From NCBI GenBank assembly GCA_027025615.1, contig JALVQM010000166.1:1-42443 (forward strand): 42,443 bases of DNA. The letters run 5' to 3'. Shown here one piece after another: positions 24,248 to 32,623 of the stretch. The notes beneath the pieces were generated by a model, which made no database searches, was not told the DNA's origin, and saw only the letters and a list, made by a program, of their open reading frames with translations. Position numbers and translations under genes: made by a program. Source of the DNA: Desulfobacteraceae bacterium. GTDB taxonomy: Bacteria > Desulfobacterota > Desulfobacteria > Desulfobacterales > Desulfosarcinaceae. Numbering within the stretch: position 1 is the stretch's first letter; each line of letters begins with the position of its first letter.

Positions 24248-25534
24248 ATGAAAAAGGGTAAATTAGGGGTATCGCCTTTCAGGTATCGCTGGCTGGTTTT
24301 CGGGCTGCTGGCAACCGGTTATCTCCTGGTATACTTTCACCGGACTTCCCCGGCGGTTGTAGCCGAAGATATGATGAGGGATTTAAATGCCGATGCTGCT
24401 TTGCTTGGTTTACTGGGATCAGCTTATTTTTATCCGTATGCCATTATGCAATTGCCGGCCGGCCTGTTGTCTGACTCCTGGGGACCGCGCAACACCATAA
24501 CTTTTTTCTTTGTCCTGGCCGGGGTGGCTTCAATTTTATTCGGACTGGCATCATCGGCGGGTCTGGCCATCGCTGCCCGTTGCCTGGTAGGCCTGGGTGT
24601 GGCAATGCTTTTTGTCCCAACAATGAAAGTGTTGACACGTTGGTTCCGGAAAACCGAGTTTGCAAGAATGACCGGTATCCTTATGGCAATTGGCGGAACC
24701 GGAGTTCTGATAGCGGCTGAACCCCTGGCCTGGATGAGCAACAGCCTGGGGTGGAGAGGCAGTTTCATAGCAATCGGCATTGCCACCCTGTTATTGGCTG
24801 CCTTTATCTGGTTCTTGGTACGCAATAGTCCACAAGAATTGGGTTTTTCAGCGGTGGAACCCGAAAACGAAAATGGAAACCCGAACACCGGAAGAGTAAA
24901 ACTATCCCAGGGTGTTAAAATAGTGCTTGGCAAGCGTTCATTCTGGCCAATTGCTGTCTGGTTCTTTTTTACTAGCGGTATTTTCTTCAGTTTCGGAGGC
25001 TTGTGGGGTGGGCCTTTTTTGCAACAGGTATACGGATTGAGCAAACAGCAGGCTGGATCAATTCTAAACATGCTGGCCGTAGCCATGATAGTGGGCAGCC
25101 CTTCATTGAGCCTGCTTTCCGACAAGTTACTCCGCGCCCGCAAACCATTGATGCTTGGATGTTCAATACTTATGGTTTTACTGACATCTATACTGGCTTT
25201 CAAACCAGCTTGTATGACCCGCCCATTTTTGTATGTGTTTTGTTTTTTCCTGAGTGTCGGCTCTTCGGCCATAGTAGTAATTGCCTTCAGTTCTACAAAA
25301 GAACTGTTCCCCATGGAAATAGCAGGCACAGCAGTAGGGTTGGTCAATTTTTTCCCATTTTTTGGAGGGGCTGTAATGATGCCTGTTTTAGGCAAAGTTC
25401 TTGATACGATGAATCCGGGTGGAAAGATTTTTTCGGCGGCCATGTATGGAAAGGCCTTCGCCCTTTTATTTGTTGGGGCAATCATTGCCCTGGCGGCCGC
25501 TTTTTTAATGGAAGAAACCCATCCTGACAATTGA
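24248..25534 (+). CDS. MFS transporter
   Basis: A 428-residue membrane protein with about 12 hydrophobic segments. It opens RYRWLVFGLLATGYLLVYFHRTSPAVVAEDM, followed by the loop 2-3 signature GLLSDSWGPR and a TRWFRKTEFARMTG segment, as in the anion/organic acid symporter-like MFS branch. ATG 24248 follows AAAGGAG at 8 bases; an in-frame start at 24227 lacks one. The substrate cannot be read. It is divergent from the kinase operon, with a palindrome between them, so transport may be regulated by the sensory genes. Confidence 0.85.
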   Translation: MKKGKLGVSPFRYRWLVFGLLATGYLLVYFHRTSPAVVAEDMMRDLNADAALLGLLGSAYFYPYAIMQLPAGLLSDSWGPRNTITFFFVLAGVASILFGLASSAGLAIAARCLVGLGVAMLFVPTMKVLTRWFRKTEFARMTGILMAIGGTGVLIAAEPLAWMSNSLGWRGSFIAIGIATLLLAAFIWFLVRNSPQELGFSAVEPENENGNPNTGRVKLSQGVKIVLGKRSFWPIAVWFFFTSGIFFSFGGLWGGPFLQQVYGLSKQQAGSILNMLAVAMIVGSPSLSLLSDKLLRARKPLMLGCSILMVLLTSILAFKPACMTRPFLYVFCFFLSVGSSAIVVIAFSSTKELFPMEIAGTAVGLVNFFPFFGGAVMMPVLGKVLDTMNPGGKIFSAAMYGKAFALLFVGAIIALAAAFLMEETHPDN

Positions 25535-25658
25535 CAGACAGCCGGTTCGGAAAACAACCAGCGGCCGGGTGCAATATTCTCCATGCATGTTTAAAAGCCA
25601 TTGAGAATAAATATAATTTTGAGCTTACTATTTTTAAGCAAAATTATCAGGATCAATT

Positions 25659-26276
25659 ATGAACCCTTTAACTTTGGCGATGCTGTGGGCGTTATGGTGC
25701 ACGCTTCACAGTCTTTTGATCGCACCCGGTGTGAAACTCAAAATGACCGCTATCCTGAAAAAAAGAATGCGGTTCTACAGGTTGTTTTATAACATTTTTT
25801 CTATAGTCACGGCTGCCCCGCTTGTATACTTGGGCCTTTGGCGCAGTGAACCTGTTATATTCGCCTGGCAGAACGGTTTGCGTTTTTTGCAATTACTGAT
25901 GCTCATCCTGGCCGGTTATCTTTTTATCGCCGGTGCCAGAAACTACGACGGTCCAAGTATGCTTGGCCTGCGGCAAATTTATGAAGGCGACCATTGCACG
26001 CAAGACGCCAAACATTGTCAGCTTGAAAAAAAGGGTATTCTTGGAATCATTCGCCACCCCTGGTATACAGGTGGTATAATTTTGGTCTGGGCACGTGATA
26101 TTGATACTGCCGGGCTGGCTGTAAACATTGTATTGTCCGTTTATCTCATGCTGGGAGCCTGGTTTGAAGAACGAAAGCTGACATCTCAATTTGGTGAATC
26201 CTACCGACAATACCAGAGGCAAGTATCGGCATTTATCCCGTTTAAATGGTTGATTACGCGATTGGGTAAAAAATGA
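25659..26276 (+). CDS. NnrU/isoprenylcysteine-methyltransferase-like membrane protein
   Basis: A 205-residue protein with about five membrane segments. The C-terminal part IRHPWYTGGIILVWA, then ERKLTSQFGESYRQYQRQV and FIPF, is the conserved SAM-binding end of the ICMT/PEMT superfamily, which includes NnrU and methanethiol S-methyltransferase (MddA). A methyltransferase activity toward a small thiol or lipid is possible. ATG 25659 follows AGGATC. It stands alone 124 bases after the MFS gene and 83 bases before the kinase gene; TATAAT at 25612 may be its -10 box. Confidence 0.72.
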   Translation: MNPLTLAMLWALWCTLHSLLIAPGVKLKMTAILKKRMRFYRLFYNIFSIVTAAPLVYLGLWRSEPVIFAWQNGLRFLQLLMLILAGYLFIAGARNYDGPSMLGLRQIYEGDHCTQDAKHCQLEKKGILGIIRHPWYTGGIILVWARDIDTAGLAVNIVLSVYLMLGAWFEERKLTSQFGESYRQYQRQVSAFIPFKWLITRLGKK

Positions 26277-26287
26277 TTAAATAAGTT

Positions 26288-26316
26288 TTGTATTCAGATT
26301 CGAAACACTTTAGATT
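26288..26316 (+). promoter_or_regulatory. Possible sigma-70 promoter of the Rossmann-PAS kinase operon
   Basis: TTGTAT (26288-26293), a 17-base spacer and TAGATT (26311-26316), 44 bases before ATG 26360. The match is moderate. Confidence 0.35.
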
Positions 26317-26359
26317 TAAGCAGTTAAAATACAAGTACTTTGACTAGCGGGGTGACAGA

Positions 26360-27799
26360 ATGAATATAGCAGTTGTAGGCGGAGGTAAACGATGTAAGCA
26401 GCTGATAGAGATGATCGATCGGCATAGTTTCCAGGAGGTCGATCCAAAAATCCTGGTGGTTGCCGAATCTGATCCACAGGCACCCGGTGTCATGGCAGCC
26501 AGGCAGAGAGACATCCTTGTGGTGGAAGATTACAACCAGGTGCTTGGGCGTGACGACATTGACCTAATAGTTGAGCTTACCGGAAGCATGGATGTCTACA
26601 ATAACATTATTGCTAAAAAAAAGAATGCAGTACGTGCAATAGCGGCCCAAACCGCCCAATTGTTTTGGGAAATATCGAGGATATCGACTTTACAGAAAAA
26701 GACAGACCAGGAGCTGCGCGAAACCCGGTCTCTATATCACATGGTTATAAACGAGTTGCTCCAGGAAGATGTGCTGGTAATTTCCTATGATTATAGAATT
26801 CTCGACATAAACGATACTTTACTGAAAAAGCTTGGTTTGAGCCGGGAACAGGTGATTGGCAGGCCGTGCTATGAAATTACCCACAAAAGACAAGCGCCCT
26901 GCGACGGTGATCTGCACCCCTGCCCCCTGAAAGAAACCCTGGCAACTGAAAAGCCCTCTCAAACCACCCACATTCATTTCGATAAAAACGATCGCAAAAT
27001 GTACTACTCCATTTCGACTTACCCTTTGATCGAACACGGCGATGTTATTGGGGCCATAGAAATTTCAAGGGATATAAGCAATGAGATCAATGTTCAGAAA
27101 TCATTGATGCACCAAGAAAAAATGGCATCCATAGGAAGATTGTCGGCAGGTGTTGCTCACGAAATCAACAATCCACTGACAACGATTCTGACCACAACCA
27201 TGCTGGTCCAGGAGGATTTACCCAAAAATGATCCAATTTACAATGAACTGGAAACAATAGCCAAAGAAACTCTGCGTTGCCGCAAAATAGTAACCAGCCT
27301 GTTAAATTTTGCCCGGCAAAACAAACCGGTCATCCAGCCTCACAAAATCAACGAAATTGTGATGGACAGTATTATTCTCACCCACAAGCAGGCTGCCTTC
27401 AAAGACATAAGTATTGAACATGATCTTGCCAATAACATACCCAAAGTGCCTATTGATAAAGGCCAGATTGAGCAGGTATTGATCAATCTGGTACTCAATG
27501 CCATCGACGCGACTGAACCAGGTGGAACTATATTTGTAAAAACAAGCTGGGATGAAAGCAAACAAGAAGTGGCGGTTCAGGTTATAGATACGGGAAAAGG
27601 AATTGATCCTGGAGACATAGATAGAATTTTCGATCCCTTTTTTACCACCAAGGGTAACGGCACCGGGCTTGGGCTTGCACTTTCCCATGGAATTATAGAA
27701 GAACATGGCGGAGCCATTAATGTTGAAAGCGAGCCCGGGTACGGTACAACTTTTACCATTTTGCTGAAATCTGAAAAGGGAAATAATCATGGCTCGTAA
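26360..27799 (+). CDS. Histidine kinase with N-terminal Rossmann-type domain and cysteine-rich PAS
   Basis: 479 residues. Residues 1-105 form a Rossmann-like dinucleotide-binding domain (MNIAVVGGGKRCKQL, then DIDLIVELTGS), as in NAD(P)-dependent dehydrogenases, here attached to a sensor kinase. PAS follows (~125-240) with C170, C181 and C188 (RPCYEITHKRQAPCDGDLHPCPL region). HisKA has H267 in VAHEINNPLTTI, and HATPase_c has NLVLNAIDAT, DTGKGI and GTGLGLALSHGI. It lacks membrane segments, so it may sense the cytoplasmic NAD(H) or redox state, which is an inference. It overlaps the NtrC-type regulator gene by 11 bases, its obvious partner. Confidence 0.88.
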   Translation: MNIAVVGGGKRCKQLIEMIDRHSFQEVDPKILVVAESDPQAPGVMAARQRDILVVEDYNQVLGRDDIDLIVELTGSMDVYNNIIAKKKNAVRAIAAQTAQLFWEISRISTLQKKTDQELRETRSLYHMVINELLQEDVLVISYDYRILDINDTLLKKLGLSREQVIGRPCYEITHKRQAPCDGDLHPCPLKETLATEKPSQTTHIHFDKNDRKMYYSISTYPLIEHGDVIGAIEISRDISNEINVQKSLMHQEKMASIGRLSAGVAHEINNPLTTILTTTMLVQEDLPKNDPIYNELETIAKETLRCRKIVTSLLNFARQNKPVIQPHKINEIVMDSIILTHKQAAFKDISIEHDLANNIPKVPIDKGQIEQVLINLVLNAIDATEPGGTIFVKTSWDESKQEVAVQVIDTGKGIDPGDIDRIFDPFFTTKGNGTGLGLALSHGIIEEHGGAINVESEPGYGTTFTILLKSEKGNNHGS

Positions 27800-29198
27800 A
27801 ATCGTCCGCCTGCTTATAGTGGATGATGAAATCCAGATCTGCAAAAGCTGTGTCAAGATATTAGCAAAGGTAGGTTACCAGGCTGATTTTGCCCTTGATG
27901 GTTATAACGCCCTAAAACTGCTGGCAAGCAAATCTTACGACTGCCTGCTGCTGGATCTAAAAATGAGCCGTATGGGCGGCATGCAAGTACTACGCGCAGT
28001 TAAAAGAAACTATCCGGAAACAAAAGTAATTGTAGTTACGGGTTACTCGAGTGTATCTTCAGCGGTTGAAGTTATGAAACTCGGAGCTTGCGACTATTTA
28101 CCAAAACCTTTTACTCCCGAGGAATTACGCGCTGTAGTAAAACAGGCAATATCTGAAAAACAGCTTGAAACTGAAAATCGCCGCCTTAAGCGAGGATTAG
28201 TAAAAAATCGTCCCCTTAGCCATCAATTGATTGGCAACAGTCCCCAGATAAAAAAAGTAGTCCAGATGGTGGCCAAGGTAGCCCCTACCGATTCGACGGT
28301 TGTTGTCTGTGGTGAAAGCGGAACCGGCAAAGAGTTGATCGCCAGAGCGGTTCACGCCAACAGCAAAAGAGCTGACAAAGTTTTTTTTGCAGTCGATTGT
28401 GGGACCCTTTCCAAGAACCTTCTGGAAAGCGAATTGTTCGGGCATAAAAAGGGTGCTTTTACCGGGGCTTACAAGGAAAAGCAGGGAGTGTTCCTGCGTG
28501 CCGACGGTGGCACTGTATTTCTCGACGAGATAAGCAACATTGACCTTGAAGTCCAGGGTAAACTGCTGAGGTTTATTGAAAGCCGCGAATTTTTGCCCAT
28601 AGGGGCTACCCGGCCGCAAAAAGTTGACGTGCGCTTGATTTTTGCTTCTAACCGGAATCTTAAAGAACTGGTCGACAAGGGGCTTTTCAGGGAAGATTTT
28701 TATTACCGGATTTTTGTCTACCCCATAGACCTGCCACCGTTACGCGAGCGCAAAGAAGACATCCTGCCAATCGCTTACCATTTCCTGTCGGTTTTCAGCA
28801 ATCGCATAGGCAAAAGCATTAAAGGCTTCAATGATAACGCAATTAAACATCTCACAACGTTTCAGTGGCCGGGCAATGTACGCCAGCTGCGCAATGTAAT
28901 TGAACGGGCAACCATTTTATCTGAATCCGACCATATCTCCTCAAAAGATCTTGCCTTGTTGAATGAAGCAGATCCATTGGAACAATTAATAGATTATGTA
29001 CCTGAAACCAATGATGAGCTTAAAAGAGTAAAGAAACAGATTCGCGCAAAAGCAATTGCCAAGGTGGAAAAAAATTTTTTACTCAATGCATTATTGAAAA
29101 ATGACTGGAATATAACCCGTGCCGCAGCCAAGGTGGGCCTCCAGAGAACTAACTTCCAGGCTATGATGAAAAAACATGGCATCAGACGACCTGTCTGA
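27789..29198 (+). CDS. NtrC-family sigma-54 response regulator
   Basis: 469 residues: receiver (~7-120) with D56 and K106 in LPKPFTP, an AAA+ domain (~145-375) with Walker A GESGTGKE (155-162), the sigma-54 contact GAFTGA (202-207), VFLDEISN and FASNRNL, then a Fis-type HTH at the end (NITRAAAKVGLQRTNFQAMMKKHGI). The receiver has KMSRMGG where most have P-x-M-x-G. It overlaps the kinase gene, is translated from AAGGGAAA, and should activate sigma-54 promoters when phosphorylated by that kinase. The 437 bases after it have no strong terminator. Confidence 0.93.
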   Translation: MARKIVRLLIVDDEIQICKSCVKILAKVGYQADFALDGYNALKLLASKSYDCLLLDLKMSRMGGMQVLRAVKRNYPETKVIVVTGYSSVSSAVEVMKLGACDYLPKPFTPEELRAVVKQAISEKQLETENRRLKRGLVKNRPLSHQLIGNSPQIKKVVQMVAKVAPTDSTVVVCGESGTGKELIARAVHANSKRADKVFFAVDCGTLSKNLLESELFGHKKGAFTGAYKEKQGVFLRADGGTVFLDEISNIDLEVQGKLLRFIESREFLPIGATRPQKVDVRLIFASNRNLKELVDKGLFREDFYYRIFVYPIDLPPLRERKEDILPIAYHFLSVFSNRIGKSIKGFNDNAIKHLTTFQWPGNVRQLRNVIERATILSESDHISSKDLALLNEADPLEQLIDYVPETNDELKRVKKQIRAKAIAKVEKNFLLNALLKNDWNITRAAAKVGLQRTNFQAMMKKHGIRRPV

Positions 29199-29635
29199 AC
29201 TCTAAAATGTATCCGTTGAATCGTGTATTTCCCCTGCATTTGTCATAATACAAAGCCGAGCATACGCCGGTATTTGCAAAGCGCAATTTCCTTTATCCAT
29301 ACCAACTACCTGTTTCTGTCTTTTATGTTATAACCTTTTACTGAAATGAAATTGAACCAACTATCATCAGAGTAACAAGTCCCTGAACAGGCTGTGATAA
29401 AAGGTGGCAAACGCAGTTGAGCAAGGGCAAAATGAATCCTGCAGGTGCAACAGTGTTCAAACACAAATCCGGCTGTGATTGCCACGTGCTTACAATACGC
29501 TGCAACCACCATCGAATGCAGCCCGGCAAGGATATGAAGCCCGCAAAAAAACATCTGACTTGACAAAAAAATTTTTTGGGAATAGATATCTGTCTAACTG
29601 TTTAACTGTTTGACTTTTGCTCAATAAGGATGAAT
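29199..29635. other. Intergenic region of 437 bases
   Basis: No supportable gene. GGCTGTGAT occurs twice (near 29391 and 29468), and the region around 29380-29540 has a higher GC than its flanks. An 86-codon minus-strand frame is rejected. The right end holds the promoter at 29560-29588 and a tandem TAACTGTT repeat (near 29597) that could be an operator for the following GntR-type regulator. Confidence 0.4.
29560..29588 (+). promoter_or_regulatory. Promoter of the GntR/ornithine block
   Basis: Consensus TTGACA (29560-29565), a 17-base spacer containing an A-tract and T-tract, and TAGATA (29583-29588). Directly downstream, TAACTGTTTAACTGTT is a tandem repeat in the initially transcribed region, a plausible autoregulatory site. 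Confidence 0.5.
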
Positions 29636-30364
29636 ATGAACGTAACATTCAAAAAACACAAGCCAAATCGAATCTTTCAACATGTGGTCGACGAAATCCA
29701 GGCCGCTATCCTTGAGGGGCGTCTGAAGCCGGGAGATCAGCTTCCATCGGAAATGAAACTCAAAGACATGTTTGACACCAGCCGGGGCACCATACGCGAA
29801 GCCTTGCGGGTACTTGAACAAAAAGGCCTGATTGATATCAAAATTGGGGTAACCGGCGGAGCCGTAGTTAAAAAAATTGATACCAGGCAGATCACTGAAG
29901 GTCTCAACCTGCTGGTGCAGTCCCAAAACGTATCTTTTGAGCAACTGGTTGAATTCCGGGAAGCGGTCGAAGGCATAGTAGCAGCTCTCGCCGCCGAACG
30001 GGCAACCCCAAAAGATGTTCGGTATTTACGCAAACTAATGGATGAAGCCGACAAGCTGCTGCAGGAAGGCTCCAAGCACTGGACAAAACTGCTGGAAATT
30101 GACGTAAAACTGCACATAGCAATTTCTGAGGTAGCCGGCAACCCGGTTTTCGTTGCAGTGTTACGCATGGTTCATGAAAACATACTTGATTCTTTTGAAT
30201 GGTTTGACCTGGGCAACAGTCATGTTCTGGAAGAAAATTTTCAGGACATGGCCCAACTGGTTGAGGCCATTGCCAACGGCCGTGCCACCGAGGCCCGTTC
30301 ACTGGCATGCTACCACGTCCGCAGGTTTCACGATTACCTGAAACGCGGAACAATGGGAAATTGA
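29636..30364 (+). CDS. FadR-type GntR transcriptional regulator
   Basis: A 242-residue regulator. The winged helix (~10-75) has AAILEGRLKPGDQLPSEMKL and SRGTIREALRVLEQKGLI. The C-terminal all-helical FCD domain (~95-225) has the metal/ligand residues typical of the group, including EIDVKLHIAIS and a late ACYHVRRFHDYL. ATG 29636 was chosen because AAGGA lies 6 bases before it; the ATG at 29630 lies on top of that site. FCD proteins bind organic acids. It lies 45 bases before rocD, so it probably controls the ornithine/carbamoyl-phosphate genes. Confidence 0.85.
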   Translation: MNVTFKKHKPNRIFQHVVDEIQAAILEGRLKPGDQLPSEMKLKDMFDTSRGTIREALRVLEQKGLIDIKIGVTGGAVVKKIDTRQITEGLNLLVQSQNVSFEQLVEFREAVEGIVAALAAERATPKDVRYLRKLMDEADKLLQEGSKHWTKLLEIDVKLHIAISEVAGNPVFVAVLRMVHENILDSFEWFDLGNSHVLEENFQDMAQLVEAIANGRATEARSLACYHVRRFHDYLKRGTMGN

Positions 30365-30409
30365 ACATCGTTTATTATCAACAGGATTGAGGAAGGAGAA
30401 TTATAATAA

Positions 30410-31609
30410 ATGAGCCAGGAAGCTTTCATCAATCTGGAACAACAGTACGGTGCCCACAATTACAAGCCGCTTGACGTGGTACTGACCCGTGGAGAAGGGG
30501 TATGGGTCTGGGACGTGGATGGAAACCGCTACATGGACTGCCTTTCAGCTTACTCGGCTGTTAACCAGGGCCACTGTCACCCCAGGATAATGGCAACCAT
30601 GATAGAACAGGCCCGCAAGCTTACATTAACATCACGGGCTTTCCGCAACGATCAGCTAGGCTTGTTCTACAAAGAACTATGCGAGCTGACAAATTCCCAT
30701 AAAGTCCTGCCCATGAACAGCGGTGCCGAGGCTGTTGAAACCGTAATAAAAGCGGTACGCAAATGGGGCTATCGGGTAAAAGGCGTCCCCGAAGAAAAAG
30801 CAGAAATAATTGTCTGCGAAAACAATTTCCACGGCAGGACGATTACCATTGTCGGTTTCAGCACTGATCCAACTTCCAGGGATGGTTTCGGTCCATTTAC
30901 CCCCGGGTTCAAAATCATCCCCTTCGGCAACGCCCGGGACCTTGAAAATGCTATTGGTCCAAACACCGTCGGGTTCCTGGTGGAACCCATCCAGGGTGAA
31001 GCCGGAGTTGTGATTCCCCCGCCCGGATATCTCAAGCAGGTAAAAGAAATCTGCCAACGCAACAATGTGGTTTTAATACTAGATGAAATTCAAACCGGAC
31101 TGGGCAGAACCGGAAAACTGTTGGCAGAAGAACACGAAGGTATAGAAGCGGATCTCACTCTGGTAGGCAAAGCTCTTTCAGGAGGATTTTATCCCGTATC
31201 GGCCGTTCTTTCCAACACCGAAGTACTTGGCGTGTTGCGTCCCGGCGAACACGGCAGCACATTTGGAGGCAATCCACTTGCCTGTGCCATTGCCAGAACA
31301 GCTCTTAAAGTCTTGATCGAAGAAAACCTGATCGCCAACGCGGCTGAAATGGGAACTTATTTCCTTGAAGGATTAAAGCAAATAAGCAACCCCAAAATCA
31401 AGGAAGTCCGCGGCAAGGGTCTTTTGCTAGCAGTTGAATTATACCCCGAAGCAGGCGGAGCCCGTGGCTATTGTGAGAGGTTAATGGAAAAGGGATTGCT
31501 CTGCAAAGAAACCCATGACAATATTATACGTTTTGCCCCTCCCCTTGTAATAACAAAAAAACAGGTGGACTGGGCCCTGGAACGTATCATCCCTGTCCTC
31601 CGTTCCTGA
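30410..31609 (+). CDS. rocD: Ornithine aminotransferase
   Basis: Moves the delta-amino group of ornithine to 2-oxoglutarate, giving glutamate semialdehyde. The 399-residue class III aminotransferase has the typical length and order of motifs: YGAHNYKPLDVVL, NQGHCHPRI, MNSGAEAVET, NNFHGRTI, VEPIQGEAGV, LDEIQTGLGRTG, with the PLP lysine K254 in LVGKALSGGFYPVSAV. The NYKPLDV and LSAYSAVNQGH segments separate ornithine aminotransferase from acetylornithine and 4-aminobutyrate enzymes. AAGGAG lies 11 bases before the ATG, longer than usual. It is followed by argF 41 bases later. Confidence 0.92.
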   Translation: MSQEAFINLEQQYGAHNYKPLDVVLTRGEGVWVWDVDGNRYMDCLSAYSAVNQGHCHPRIMATMIEQARKLTLTSRAFRNDQLGLFYKELCELTNSHKVLPMNSGAEAVETVIKAVRKWGYRVKGVPEEKAEIIVCENNFHGRTITIVGFSTDPTSRDGFGPFTPGFKIIPFGNARDLENAIGPNTVGFLVEPIQGEAGVVIPPPGYLKQVKEICQRNNVVLILDEIQTGLGRTGKLLAEEHEGIEADLTLVGKALSGGFYPVSAVLSNTEVLGVLRPGEHGSTFGGNPLACAIARTALKVLIEENLIANAAEMGTYFLEGLKQISNPKIKEVRGKGLLLAVELYPEAGGARGYCERLMEKGLLCKETHDNIIRFAPPLVITKKQVDWALERIIPVLRS

Positions 31610-31650
31610 TTCCGTGATAACCATTTCCGGTTTTTGAAAGGATAGACAAA

Positions 31651-32568
31651 ATGACAAAAGATTTTCTCCACGTAGATGACTGGGACAAAGATACCATTCT
31701 GGCTACACTGTATCTTGCCAAAAAGATAAAGGCCAAGTTTAGAGCCCGCGAAAATTACCAGCCGTTTGCAGGCATGACCCTGGCAATGATTTTCGCCAAG
31801 CCTTCAGCCCGGACACGAGTATCTTTCGAAACAGGATTTTCCAGACTAGGAGGCCACGCCCTTTACCTGTCACCTTCGGACATAGAAATAGGAAAAAGAG
31901 AGGCGATCAAGGATATCGCAAGGGTTTTCAGCCGCTATAACGACATACTGATGGCCCGCCTTTTTGACCATCAACACATTATCGAGCTTGCCCGCTATGC
32001 AGACATACCGGTTATAAACGGCCTGACAGACTACAACCATCCCTGCCAAATCATGGCTGACATATTTTCGATTCTGGAACACCGCGGCAACCTGGACAAT
32101 CTGAAAATCGCCTATATCGGAGATGGAAACAACATCGTCCATTCATGGCTGCGCCTTGCATCCCGGTTGCCCATGAATTTTGTGTGTGCTTGTCCTGAAG
32201 GCTACGAGCCAGACCAGCCAACTGTAAAACGTGCCATCGAAGCCGGAATTTCAACCATAGAAATCGTCCATGATCCTGCGGTAGCATCCAGGGATGCTGA
32301 TGTAATATACACCGATGTATGGGCTTCCATGGGGCAAAAACACGAATTCGAAGAACGTAAAAAGCGCTTCCGGGGATTTACTGTTACTGAAAAGCTGCTC
32401 TCCCTTGCCAAACCTTCGGTCTGCTTCATGCACTGCCTGCCCGCCCAAAGAGAAGTAGAAGTCACCGACCAGGTCATGGAGTCAAAGGCTTCCATAATTT
32501 TTGACCAGGCTGAAAACCGGATGCATGCACAGAATGCAATCATGCTTAAGCTAATGAAGATGGACTAG
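31651..32568 (+). CDS. argF: Ornithine carbamoyltransferase
   Basis: Catalyses ornithine plus carbamoyl phosphate to citrulline, or the reverse in catabolism. The 305-residue protein has the carbamoyl-phosphate loop SARTR (52-56, usually STRTR), HPCQ (130-133), DGNNIVHS, DVWASMGQ and the ornithine-binding HCLPA (261-265). ATG 31651 is preceded by AAAGGA. Here it lies between an ornithine aminotransferase and a carbamate kinase rather than with biosynthetic arg genes, so a catabolic or carbamoyl-phosphate-recycling role is likely, an inference from context. Confidence 0.9.
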   Translation: MTKDFLHVDDWDKDTILATLYLAKKIKAKFRARENYQPFAGMTLAMIFAKPSARTRVSFETGFSRLGGHALYLSPSDIEIGKREAIKDIARVFSRYNDILMARLFDHQHIIELARYADIPVINGLTDYNHPCQIMADIFSILEHRGNLDNLKIAYIGDGNNIVHSWLRLASRLPMNFVCACPEGYEPDQPTVKRAIEAGISTIEIVHDPAVASRDADVIYTDVWASMGQKHEFEERKKRFRGFTVTEKLLSLAKPSVCFMHCLPAQREVEVTDQVMESKASIIFDQAENRMHAQNAIMLKLMKMD

Positions 32569-32623
32569 CAGCCAGAAGAGGTTGGAGATTTTCGGCAGTG
32601 CTGAACAAAAAGAGAGGACTGTA

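Noticed and set aside
24430..25584. 384-codon minus-strand frame opposite the MFS gene
   Set aside because: The plus-strand frame has the MFS membrane pattern and a ribosome site; the minus frame is a shadow.
29306..29566. 86-codon minus-strand frame in the gap before the GntR gene
   Set aside because: Composition and cysteine/phenylalanine use look random, no ribosome site, and it runs into the promoter of the GntR gene.
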